Both the position numbers and the translations under genes were made by a program. This document shows positions 1-5,739 of a stretch of 11,135 nt of DNA, in pieces (position 1 is the first letter of the stretch; every line of letters starts with the position of its first letter). Origin of the DNA: an uncultured Lachnospiraceae bacterium (GTDB lineage Bacteria > Bacillota > Clostridia > Lachnospirales > Lachnospiraceae); contig CAJTYJ010000068.1 of the NCBI GenBank assembly GCA_910583895.1, positions 1-11,135 on the forward strand, written 5' to 3'. The notes below the pieces were generated by a model that saw only the letters and a list, made by a program, of their open reading frames with translations, ran no database searches and was not told the origin of the DNA.

Positions 1-7
1 CGAAGTT

Positions 8-110
8 TTCTCTTATTCAGAGCGGTGGAGATACATAGGATCTGTGAAGCCCGGCAACCCCTGCATGCAGGAAGGTGCTAACCTGAGCGAGTGATCGAGC
101 AATAAGAGGA
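8..110 (+). promoter_or_regulatory. SAM-I (S-box) riboswitch aptamer
   Basis: The segment carries the S-box consensus: AGAGCGGTGGAG at 19-30, the core CTGTGAAGCCCGGCAACC around 42-59, and AAGGTGCTAA at 72-81. An 8-bp P1 stem closes it, with CTCTTATT (10-17) pairing perfectly with AATAAGAG (101-108). Members of this family bind S-adenosylmethionine and switch off methionine and SAM genes by premature termination, and the next gene is SAM synthetase. The 3' side of P1 (102-110) can also pair 8 of 9 bases with 131-139, which is the 5' arm and loop of the following terminator. That is the expected antiterminator. The promoter must lie left of the window. Confidence 0.96.
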
Positions 111-128
111 TTTGATGAGCATTTATCA

Positions 129-156
129 GGTCCGCTTATGCGGGCCTTTCTTTTTT
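129..156 (+). terminator. Riboswitch-controlled intrinsic terminator
   Basis: GGTCCGC (129-135) pairs with GCGGGCC (140-146), including one G-U pair, around a TTAT loop. A T-rich tail follows to 156. Bases 131-139 compete for pairing with the 3' strand of riboswitch P1 (102-110). SAM binding, which stabilises P1, should therefore free this hairpin and stop transcription before metK. Confidence 0.93.
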
Positions 157-157
157 A

Positions 158-235
158 CCGGCACAGGACAGTCCTGAAAAACCATCTGGTTTTTGGGGTA
201 CGATTCTGTGCGCCGGACGGGATCTTGTGTCCGGC
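158..235 (+). other. Structured metK leader downstream of the riboswitch terminator
   Basis: Between the terminator and the metK start lie several complementary segments that the riboswitch does not need. CCGGCACAG (158-166) can pair with 206-216 with a two-base bulge. AAAAACC (177-183) pairs perfectly with GGTTTTT (188-194). GCCGGAC (212-218) pairs perfectly with GTCCGGC (229-235). The first and third stems both use 212-216 and so exclude each other. There is no T-run after 235, so this is not a plain terminator. Its role is unknown. It may be a translational or RNA-stability element, or only a spacer. Confidence 0.45.
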
Positions 236-277
236 AAAAGTTACCTTTAAAATCCAAGAGAGGGGAAGGAGATTAAC

Positions 278-1465
278 ATGGAAAAATTATTGTTTACTTC
301 GGAATCTGTAACGGAAGGCCATCCGGACAAAATGTGCGATCAGATCTCAGACGCGATCCTGGACGCTTTGATGGCCCAGGATCCTATGAGCCGTGTGGCT
401 TGTGAGACCTGTACGACCACCGGTCTTGTGATGGTCATGGGAGAGATAACCACCAAAGCTTATGTGGACATCCAGAAGATCGTACGGGATACAGTCCGTG
501 AGATCGGATACACGAGAGGAAAATTTGGTTTTGATGCCAATACCTGCGCGGTGGTCACTGCCATCGACGAGCAGTCTACGGATATCGCCATGGGCGTGAA
601 CAAAGCACTGGAAGCAAAAGAGAATCAGATGGATGACAGTGAGATCGAAGCCATCGGTGCCGGAGACCAGGGCATGATGTTCGGCTATGCGACCAATGAG
701 ACCCCGGAGATGATGCCGTATCCCATCGCTCTGGCACACAAGCTGGCGCTGCGCCTGACGCAGGTGAGGAAAGACGGAACGCTGCCTTATTTAAGACCTG
801 ACGGAAAGACCCAGGTAACCGTGGAATACGACGAGAGCGGCAGACCTGTCCGCCTGGATGCGGTGGTACTTTCCACGCAGCACAGTGATGATGTCACCCA
901 GGAGCAGATTCACAAAGACATTAAAAAATACGTCTTTGACGAGATGCTTCCGGTGGATATGGTGGATGCGGATACGAAGTTTTTCATCAATCCTACTGGA
1001 CGTTTTGTCATCGGAGGACCGCACGGAGACAGCGGCCTGACCGGACGGAAGATCATCGTGGATACCTACGGCGGATATGCCCGTCATGGCGGCGGAGCGT
1101 TCTCAGGCAAGGACTGCACGAAGGTGGACCGTTCTGCGGCGTATGCGGCCCGCTATGTGGCAAAGAACATCGTGGCCGCAGGTCTTGCGGACAAATGTGA
1201 GATCCAGCTTTCCTATGCCATCGGCGTGGCAAGACCCACCTCCGTCATGGTGGATACATTTGGAACCGGGAAGATTTCCGACCAGAAGCTGGTGGACATC
1301 ATCCGGGAGAACTTTGATCTGCGCCCGGCAGGCATCATCAAGATGCTGGATCTGCGCCGGCCCATTTACAAGCAGACGGCTGCTTATGGACATTTTGGCC
1401 GCACGGACCTGGATCTTCCCTGGGAAAAGACGGACAGGGCAGATGCATTAAAAGCATATCTGTAA
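278..1465 (+). CDS. metK: S-adenosylmethionine synthetase (methionine adenosyltransferase)
   Basis: The enzyme makes S-adenosylmethionine from methionine and ATP in the cytosol, releasing phosphate and pyrophosphate. The 395-residue length is normal for bacterial MetK. Visible family motifs are EGHPDK at 13-18, including the catalytic His15, the GAGDQG signature at 127-132, and the glycine-rich GGGAFSGKD loop at 271-279. The GGPHGDSGLTGRK segment near 246-258 is also typical. The start is supported by a purine-rich GGAAGGAG site at 264-271, six bases before ATG. The gene is monocistronic, with a SAM-I riboswitch upstream and a strong terminator downstream, so it should be repressed when SAM is abundant. 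It shows no truncation or missing motif. Confidence 0.98.
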   Translation: MEKLLFTSESVTEGHPDKMCDQISDAILDALMAQDPMSRVACETCTTTGLVMVMGEITTKAYVDIQKIVRDTVREIGYTRGKFGFDANTCAVVTAIDEQSTDIAMGVNKALEAKENQMDDSEIEAIGAGDQGMMFGYATNETPEMMPYPIALAHKLALRLTQVRKDGTLPYLRPDGKTQVTVEYDESGRPVRLDAVVLSTQHSDDVTQEQIHKDIKKYVFDEMLPVDMVDADTKFFINPTGRFVIGGPHGDSGLTGRKIIVDTYGGYARHGGGAFSGKDCTKVDRSAAYAARYVAKNIVAAGLADKCEIQLSYAIGVARPTSVMVDTFGTGKISDQKLVDIIRENFDLRPAGIIKMLDLRRPIYKQTAAYGHFGRTDLDLPWEKTDRADALKAYL

Positions 1466-1470
1466 CAGAA

Positions 1471-1507
1471 ACAGCTGCCATGGGAGCGTACCATGGCAGC
1501 TGTTTTT
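1471..1507 (+). terminator. Intrinsic terminator of metK
   Basis: A perfect 13-bp stem, ACAGCTGCCATGG (1471-1483) with its complement at 1491-1503, encloses a 7-base loop. A run of T continues to 1507. It begins six bases after the metK stop codon and isolates metK from the next gene. Confidence 0.95.
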
Positions 1508-1519
1508 GACGATTGGCTG

Positions 1520-1600
1520 CTCTTCTTGTTATCAGATCTGAAAAAATAAACTATACTATAGTAAGCCTTTCTTTAAAAAGGCAGATCAAAACAAGAAGAG
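1520..1600. repeat. Long interrupted inverted repeat around the symporter promoter
   Basis: CTCTTCTTGTT (1520-1530) is the exact reverse complement of AACAAGAAGAG (1590-1600). Continuing inward, GATCTG (1535-1540) is complementary to CAGATC (1582-1587). The pair therefore makes 17 matched bases with a small asymmetric internal gap. Between the arms lie a candidate promoter, a 13-base palindrome ACTATACTATAGT (1550-1562), and a 6-bp hairpin GCCTTT/AAAGGC (1565-1582). The right arm runs directly into the ribosome binding site of the next gene. It could act as an operator pair, as RNA structure in read-through transcripts, or as a small invertible segment. The sequence alone does not decide. Confidence 0.6.
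1529..1557 (+). promoter_or_regulatory. Candidate sigma-A promoter of the symporter gene
   Basis: TTATCA (1529-1534) and TATACT (1552-1557) are separated by 17 bases. The -10 matches consensus at 5 of 6 positions and the -35 at 4 of 6. The -10 lies inside the palindrome at 1550-1562, so a regulator bound there would block transcription. The predicted start near 1564 leaves a leader of about 47 bases, opening with the small hairpin at 1565-1582. Confidence 0.45.
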
Positions 1601-1610
1601 GGAGAAATTT

Positions 1611-2786
1611 ATGAAAAAAATCTTACAAAGTCTTCCGCTGCGGCTGCTTTTGGGTGTTGTTTTGGGTATCTTTGGAGGGCTGATTGCAAACGAAGCTTTT
1701 ATGAATCTGGTGGTGACGTTCAAGCAGATGCTTGGTCAGGTGATTACGTTCTGTGTGCCGCTGATCGTCATCGGTTTTATTGCACCTTCCATCACAAGGC
1801 TTGGGAAGAGCGCTTCGAGGATGCTGGGCGTCGCCCTGCTTCTGGCCTACGTCTCCTCCATCGGAGCCGCTTTTTTCGCCATGCTGGCGGGGTACGGGCT
1901 GATCCCGTACCTGTCCATCATCACTTCGGCGGAAGGTTTAAAGGAGCTTCCGGAGGTGATCTTCCTTCTGGAAATTCCGCAGATCATGAGCGTCATGAGC
2001 GCACTGGTGTTCTCCGTCCTGATCGGGCTTGGAGCCACCTGGACGAAGGCGGAGCGGACCATCGGAATCCTGGAAGAGTTTCAGAAAATTGTCCTGGAGA
2101 TTGTGACGAGGGTCATCATCCCGATCCTGCCGCTGTTCATCGCCTGTACTTTCTGCGGTCTGTCCTATGAAGGGACTATCACAAAGCAGCTTCCGGTATT
2201 CTTAAAAGTGATTGTGATTGTCATGGTGGGACACTATATCTGGATGACGCTTTTGTACCTTGTGGCGGGATTCTACGCAGGGAAAAATCCGCTGGCGGTG
2301 GTCCGGCACTATGGTCCGGCGTATCTTACGGCGGTGGGTACGATGTCCTCGGCAGCGACTCTGGCGGTTGCTCTGCGCTGTGCGCGGAAATCCTCTGTGC
2401 TTCGGGAAGATATGGTGAGTTTCGGCATTCCCCTATTCGCCAACATCCATCTGTGCGGGTCCGTGCTGACGGAAGTATTCTTTGTCATGACCGTGTCCCA
2501 GATTCTCTATGGCGGCATGCCGTCCATGACGACGATGATTCTGTTCTGCCTGTTGCTGGGAGTCTTTGCCATCGGCGCGCCCGGCGTGCCGGGAGGCACC
2601 GTCATGGCATCGCTGGGTCTGATCACCGGCGTTTTGCTTTTTGACAGCACGGGGACGGCCCTGATGCTGACGATCTTCGCACTGCAGGACAGCTTCGGCA
2701 CCGCCTGCAACGTGACCGGAGACGGTGCGCTGACGCTTATGCTGACCGGGTATGCGAAGAAGCATCAGATTGGAGAAGACAACTGA
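1611..2786 (+). CDS. Dicarboxylate/amino acid:cation symporter (DAACS/SLC1 family), divergent
   Basis: This polytopic membrane protein of 391 residues is related to GltP/SstT-type sodium- or proton-coupled carriers of glutamate, aspartate, dicarboxylates or small neutral amino acids. Family landmarks appear in order: the hairpin-1 motif TMSSAATLAVAL (244-255), the TM7 motif at 278-284, the hairpin-2 loop GAPGVPGGT (322-330), and the TM8 motif QDSFGTACNVTGDGA (359-373). The TM7 motif reads NIHLCGS rather than the usual NMDGT, so the sodium and substrate sites probably differ from the glutamate transporters. The substrate cannot be assigned. The start follows a GGGAG site at about 1600-1604. 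The gene stands alone between two terminators, and its upstream region is unusually palindromic. Confidence 0.9.
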   Translation: MKKILQSLPLRLLLGVVLGIFGGLIANEAFMNLVVTFKQMLGQVITFCVPLIVIGFIAPSITRLGKSASRMLGVALLLAYVSSIGAAFFAMLAGYGLIPYLSIITSAEGLKELPEVIFLLEIPQIMSVMSALVFSVLIGLGATWTKAERTIGILEEFQKIVLEIVTRVIIPILPLFIACTFCGLSYEGTITKQLPVFLKVIVIVMVGHYIWMTLLYLVAGFYAGKNPLAVVRHYGPAYLTAVGTMSSAATLAVALRCARKSSVLREDMVSFGIPLFANIHLCGSVLTEVFFVMTVSQILYGGMPSMTTMILFCLLLGVFAIGAPGVPGGTVMASLGLITGVLLFDSTGTALMLTIFALQDSFGTACNVTGDGALTLMLTGYAKKHQIGEDN

Positions 2787-2803
2787 GTAGATTTCAAAAG
2801 AAA

Positions 2804-2859
2804 AACCCGATCAGGGAATATAAGGCGCCAAAAGCCTTGTTCCCTGCCGGGTTCTTTTT
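2804..2859. terminator. Bidirectional terminator between convergent genes
   Basis: This is a long stepped hairpin. AACCCG (2804-2809) pairs with CGGGTT (2848-2853), CAGGGAA (2812-2818) with TTCCCTG (2840-2846), and AAGGC (2822-2826) with GCCTT (2834-2838). T-rich sequence follows at 2853-2859. An A-rich run precedes it from about 2797, which gives a T-tract on the other strand. It serves both the symporter gene and the convergent small membrane protein gene. Confidence 0.9.
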
Positions 2860-2867
2860 GGTTTATT

Positions 2868-3302
2868 CTATTTATGAAACAACCGTTTGAAAAATCCTTT
2901 TTTTGGCTGAGGCTTCTCGATCCCGCCTCTTGCGCCTTTGATGCCGGTGATGTAGATGCCGCTTACCACGACTTTGACTTCCTTTTTCACCGGAAGCAGA
3001 TCAAAGATCTTCTCGTCGGCCATCAGGTTCATAACCTTGGGGCCCACTTTTGCTTTGACGATGGGCATCTTAGAGCGGCGCAGATACTTGGGCACCTGGT
3101 CAATAACCATGGCGGGCAGTCCGGAATCCTTTACTTTCAATCGCTTTTTATCAATGATCAGCATGCTGACGGTCTGCGCCATGGCCTCCATCTGTGCCTG
3201 ATTCTCCGCCTGCTTTTTCTGCATCTTGTTGCCGAAATAGATCAGGGCAATCAGGGCGGCCAGCAGAATGGCAAGAATGATGATCAGTATTGTCCACACC
3301 AT
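2868..3302 (-). CDS. Small membrane-anchored protein of unknown function
   Basis: I do not recognise this 144-residue protein. It starts with a single strongly hydrophobic segment (about residues 3-23) with almost no residues ahead of it. A short glutamine- and alanine-rich helical stretch (25-44) follows. The soluble part (45-123) begins TVSMLIIDKKR and includes PKYLRRSK and VVVSGIYITGIKGARGG, and the end is strongly basic (KKGFFKRLFHK). A cytoplasmic domain held at the membrane by an N-terminal anchor is the likely layout. The start at 3302 is preferred over an upstream ATG at 3533 because a GGAGGA site lies at 3315-3320 and a good promoter at 3347-3375, both inside the longer frame. The 12-base spacing from ribosome site to start is rather long. 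Confidence 0.8.
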   Translation of the reverse strand: MVWTILIIILAILLAALIALIYFGNKMQKKQAENQAQMEAMAQTVSMLIIDKKRLKVKDSGLPAMVIDQVPKYLRRSKMPIVKAKVGPKVMNLMADEKIFDLLPVKKEVKVVVSGIYITGIKGARGGIEKPQPKKGFFKRLFHK

Positions 3303-3346
3303 TATACGTTGTCTTCCTCCTATATATCGTTCTGTTTTCTCGCTAC

Positions 3347-3375
3347 ATTGTAGCATTGTTTTCCATAAAAAGCAA
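3347..3375 (-). promoter_or_regulatory. Sigma-A type promoter of the small membrane protein gene
   Basis: On the minus strand TTGCTT (3370-3375) and TACAAT (3347-3352) are separated by exactly 17 bases. A 13-base palindrome, GCTACA-T-TGTAGC (3342-3354), covers the -10. The promoter lies inside the alternative longer reading frame, which supports the shorter start at 3302. Confidence 0.75.
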
Positions 3376-3419
3376 ATCTTTTTAAATTTTGAGAAATCTA
3401 AGAAAATGCGGAAAATTCC

Positions 3420-3448
3420 TTGTTGATTTGGGAAAAATGTAGTAGAAT
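3420..3448 (+). promoter_or_regulatory. Sigma-A type promoter of fba
   Basis: TTGTTG (3420-3425) and TAGAAT (3443-3448) are separated by 17 bases. The predicted transcript starts near 3455 and has a leader of about 47 bases before the aldolase ATG at 3502. This promoter is divergent from the one at 3347-3375. Confidence 0.75.
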
Positions 3449-3501
3449 AGAAACATCGGCACGGACGTGTCAAATTTTGGGTAGAGAAAGGATGACCAAC
3501 A

Positions 3502-4440
3502 ATGCCATTAGTTACAACCAAAGAAATGTTCAAAAAGGCCTATGAAGGCGGCTATGCAATCGGTGCGTTCAACGTGAACAACATGGAGATCGTTCAGGGT
3601 ATCGCTGATGCGGCGATCGAGCTGAATTCCCCGATTATTCTGCAGGTTTCTGCAGGAGCAAGAAAGTATGCGAAGCACAACTACCTGGTAAAATTAGTTG
3701 AGGCTGTGCTGGTGGAGGCTCCGGACCTTCCGATCGCTCTTCATCTGGACCATGGTGCTGATTTCGAGATCTGCAAGTCCTGTATCGACGGCGGATTTAC
3801 TTCCGTTATGATCGATGGTTCTCATCATGACTTCGAGACCAACATCGAACTGACCAAGAAAGTCGTGGAGTATGCGCATGAGAGAGGTGTCGTTGTAGAG
3901 GCAGAGCTTGGAAGACTGGCTGGTATCGAGGATGCTGTCAATGTATCTGCTGCAGATGCAGCTTATACGCAGCCGGATGAGGTAGAAGAGTTTGTAACCC
4001 GCACAGGCGTGGATTCTCTGGCCATTGCCATCGGAACCAGCCACGGTGCGTATAAGTTCAAACCGGGTACCAACCCGCAGTTACGTTTCGATATCCTTGC
4101 TGAGATCGAGAAGAGAATCCCCGAGTTCCCGATCGTTCTTCACGGTGCATCCTCCGTTCCGCAGGAATTCGTAAAGATCATCAATGAGCACGGCGGCGCT
4201 TTGAAGGATGCCATCGGTGTTCCGGAAGATCAGCTTCGTCAGGCAGCAAGATCCGCAGTCTGCAAGATCAATATTGACTCCGATCTTCGTCTTGGTATGA
4301 CCGCAGGTATCCGTGAGGTTATGTGGACCAAACCGGAAGTGTTTGATCCCCGCGATTACCTGAAAGTCGGACGTGCAAATGTCAAGACGGTTGTTATGCA
4401 CAAGATCAAAGATGTTCTTGGTTCCGAAGGAAAAGCTTGA
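3502..4440 (+). CDS. fba: Class II fructose-1,6-bisphosphate aldolase
   Basis: This zinc-dependent glycolytic and gluconeogenic enzyme reversibly cleaves fructose 1,6-bisphosphate to dihydroxyacetone phosphate and glyceraldehyde 3-phosphate in the cytosol. The 312-residue length suits the shorter FbaA-like class II form. HLDHG at 81-85 carries the catalytic Asp83 and zinc ligand His84. VEAELGRLAG (132-141) brings Glu135. His181 in GTSHGAYK and His214 in LHGASS are the other expected metal ligands. NIDSDLR (257-263) matches the phosphate and substrate loop. A GAAAGGA site (3486-3492) supports the start. The gene has its own promoter and terminator. Related class II enzymes (tagatose-bisphosphate aldolases) cannot be fully excluded, but a stand-alone gene of this sequence type points to FBP aldolase. 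Confidence 0.95.
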   Translation: MPLVTTKEMFKKAYEGGYAIGAFNVNNMEIVQGIADAAIELNSPIILQVSAGARKYAKHNYLVKLVEAVLVEAPDLPIALHLDHGADFEICKSCIDGGFTSVMIDGSHHDFETNIELTKKVVEYAHERGVVVEAELGRLAGIEDAVNVSAADAAYTQPDEVEEFVTRTGVDSLAIAIGTSHGAYKFKPGTNPQLRFDILAEIEKRIPEFPIVLHGASSVPQEFVKIINEHGGALKDAIGVPEDQLRQAARSAVCKINIDSDLRLGMTAGIREVMWTKPEVFDPRDYLKVGRANVKTVVMHKIKDVLGSEGKA

Positions 4441-4462
4441 GAAAATCAATGGTTAAAATAAA

Positions 4463-4491
4463 AACGGCGCCCCGCAGGGCGCTGTTTTTTT
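4463..4491. terminator. Bidirectional terminator of fba and the cyclophilin gene
   Basis: AACGGCGCCC (4463-4472) pairs with GGGCGCTGTT (4477-4486) around a 4-base loop with one G-U pair. A T-run follows to 4491. An A-rich stretch precedes it from about 4456, giving a T-tract on the opposite strand for the convergent gene. Confidence 0.93.
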
Positions 4492-4503
4492 GGTCAGATA
4501 AAG

Positions 4504-5190
4504 CTAATCAATCACTTTGATGCTGGTAATGGTCGGCTGATCTTCGGCTGCCACGGTGCCGTTGTCATCCTGCACCTGGGTGTCTTCGCAGATCTGGTCC
4601 ACAATCTCGATGCCTTCGGTGACATGCCCGAAAGCCGCATAGTCGCCGTCTAAGAAGGTGCTGTCCTCATGTACAATAAAGAACTGGGAGGAGCCGCTGT
4701 CAGGGTCCATCGCTCTTGCCATGGAGATCACGCCCCGGACATGGGAGATGTCATTTTCGATGCCGTTGTTTTTGAACTCTCCTTTGATACTCTGCTCGGA
4801 GCCGCCGGTTCCGTCGCCCAGCGGGTCACCGCCCTGGATCATAAAGCCGCTGATGATGCGGTGGAAAGTCAGGCCGTCATAGAAACCGTCTTTTGCCAGA
4901 TTCACAAAATTGGTGACGGAGATGGGAGCAGTATCTGCATCCAGCTCCAAAGCGATGGTGCCGTAGTCGGCAATCTCGATCTCTGCGTGGTGGAGACCGC
5001 TTAGAAGATCTGCTGCTGCCTCTTCACTTTCGTCTGTTTCGGCCTCTTCGGCTTCTGTCCCGGCTGTCTCTTCCGGGGCTTCCGCGGATGTGCTGTCTGC
5101 TGCCGGGGCTGTCCCCTCTTTGGATCCGCAGCCGGTCAGGGCAGCAGAAAGAATGCTCATGCACAGGAAAAGTACTGTCAATTTTTTCAT
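4504..5190 (-). CDS. Cyclophilin-type peptidyl-prolyl isomerase lipoprotein
   Basis: This 228-residue lipoprotein likely helps proteins fold outside the membrane by isomerising X-Pro bonds. MKK and a hydrophobic stretch lead to the lipobox LTGC, with Cys21 as the lipidated residue. Residues about 22-60 are an acidic, alanine- and glutamate-rich linker. The cyclophilin domain (about 68-228) has FHR (109-111), FMIQGGDP (116-123), MARA (157-160), SSQFFI (167-172) and LDGDYAAFGHV (180-190). Phe179 stands where the cyclosporin-binding Trp sits in eukaryotic cyclophilins, as is common in bacteria. The start at 5190 is chosen over the ATG at 5196 or the frame opening at 5352: GGAGGT (5198-5203) is seven bases from it but touches the 5196 ATG. 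A strong promoter at 5222-5250 also lies inside the longer frame. Confidence 0.93.
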   Translation of the reverse strand: MKKLTVLFLCMSILSAALTGCGSKEGTAPAADSTSAEAPEETAGTEAEEAETDESEEAAADLLSGLHHAEIEIADYGTIALELDADTAPISVTNFVNLAKDGFYDGLTFHRIISGFMIQGGDPLGDGTGGSEQSIKGEFKNNGIENDISHVRGVISMARAMDPDSGSSQFFIVHEDSTFLDGDYAAFGHVTEGIEIVDQICEDTQVQDDNGTVAAEDQPTITSIKVID

Positions 5191-5221
5191 AATCATACCT
5201 CCAAATATGTTTCTGAGCCTT

Positions 5222-5250
5222 ATTGTAGGAGCACAGGACAAAAATGTCAA
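5222..5250 (-). promoter_or_regulatory. Strong sigma-A promoter of the cyclophilin gene
   Basis: On the minus strand a perfect TTGACA (5245-5250) lies 17 bases from TACAAT (5222-5227). This is one of the best promoter matches in the window, and it gives a short leader before the start at 5190. Confidence 0.88.
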
Positions 5251-5259
5251 ATGAATCTT

Positions 5260-5289
5260 TTGTGTTTTTTGGGAGATTTGTGTTACAAT
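5260..5289 (+). promoter_or_regulatory. Promoter of the ArsC/Spx-like gene
   Basis: TTGTGT (5260-5265) and TACAAT (5284-5289) are separated by 18 bases. Its -35 lies only nine bases from the -35 of the divergent cyclophilin promoter, so one regulator could reach both. The -35 match is weak and the -10 is good. Confidence 0.6.
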
Positions 5290-5320
5290 TAGGGAAAGAT
5301 ATGAAAAAGGAGCGTGTGAA

Positions 5321-5674
5321 ATGTTATTTTTAGAATACCCAAAATGTACCACTTGTAAAAAGGCAAAAAAATGGCTTGAGGATCATCAGCTGAATTTTGA
5401 GGACCGGAATATCAAGGAGAAGAATCCGACAGCAGAAGAACTAAAGGGCTGGTATGAGACGAGCGGACTTCCGCTCAAACGGTTTTTCAATACCAGCGGG
5501 CTTCTTTACAAGTCCATGCAGTTAAAAGACAAGCTTCCCCATATGAGCGAGGAGGAGCAGCTTGCGCTTCTGGCCACTGACGGCATGCTGGTCAAGCGGC
5601 CGCTTCTGATAAAAGAAGACAAGGTGCTGGTGGGCTTTAAAGAGGCTGAGTGGGAAGGTCTGCTGCATAGCTAA
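5321..5674 (+). CDS. ArsC/Spx family thioredoxin-fold protein
   Basis: This 117-residue cytosolic protein has the ArsC-like fold shared by arsenate reductases, Spx/MgsR regulators and YffB-type proteins. It opens with a strand and a redox CTTC motif (Cys9, Cys12). The helical insert SEEEQLALLATDGMLVKRPLL brings the conserved Arg93-Pro94 pair, where the cis-proline of the fold sits. The length is typical. The CxxC pattern is more Spx-like than classical ArsC-like, which has a single N-terminal catalytic Cys. No other arsenic gene is near, so arsenate reduction is not supported by context. AAGGAG (5307-5312), eight bases before ATG, supports the start. The gene is single, divergent from the cyclophilin gene, and followed by a terminator. 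Confidence 0.85.
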   Translation: MLFLEYPKCTTCKKAKKWLEDHQLNFEDRNIKEKNPTAEELKGWYETSGLPLKRFFNTSGLLYKSMQLKDKLPHMSEEEQLALLATDGMLVKRPLLIKEDKVLVGFKEAEWEGLLHS

Positions 5675-5680
5675 GACGCC

Positions 5681-5725
5681 AAAGCCGCGGGCAGAGCTCT
5701 TGTTTGACTCTGTCCGCGGCTTTTT
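5681..5725 (+). terminator. Intrinsic terminator after the ArsC/Spx-like gene
   Basis: AAAGCCGCGGGCAGAG (5681-5696) pairs with 5708-5723 around an 11-base loop, with one G-U pair, and is followed by T to 5725. It also lies just past the stop of the convergent esterase gene. The opposite strand has only a short T-run, so its use in that direction is uncertain. Confidence 0.9.
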
Positions 5726-5739
5726 GCCGGCTCAGGCGA

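Noticed and set aside
2874..3353. 159-codon plus-strand frame opposite the small membrane protein
   Set aside because: The minus frame has promoter, ribosome site and a sensible membrane-anchor layout. The plus frame starts inside the spacer after the bidirectional terminator and is rich in His, Gln and Asp, typical of a shadow.
3303..3533. N-terminal extension of the small membrane protein up to an ATG at 3533
   Set aside because: The extension overlaps the fba start and promoter. It contains the gene's own promoter and ribosome site, and it reads as non-protein-like sequence before the clean membrane anchor at 3302.
5191..5352. N-terminal extension of the cyclophilin lipoprotein to 5352
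   Set aside because: It would place residues before the signal peptide and span a near-perfect promoter and the ribosome site. The lipobox distance fits only a start at 5190.
5321..5674. Assigning arsenate reductase ArsC of an arsenic-resistance operon
   Set aside because: No arsR, arsB or arsA neighbour is present and the CTTC pair resembles Spx-like proteins, so only family-level naming is justified.
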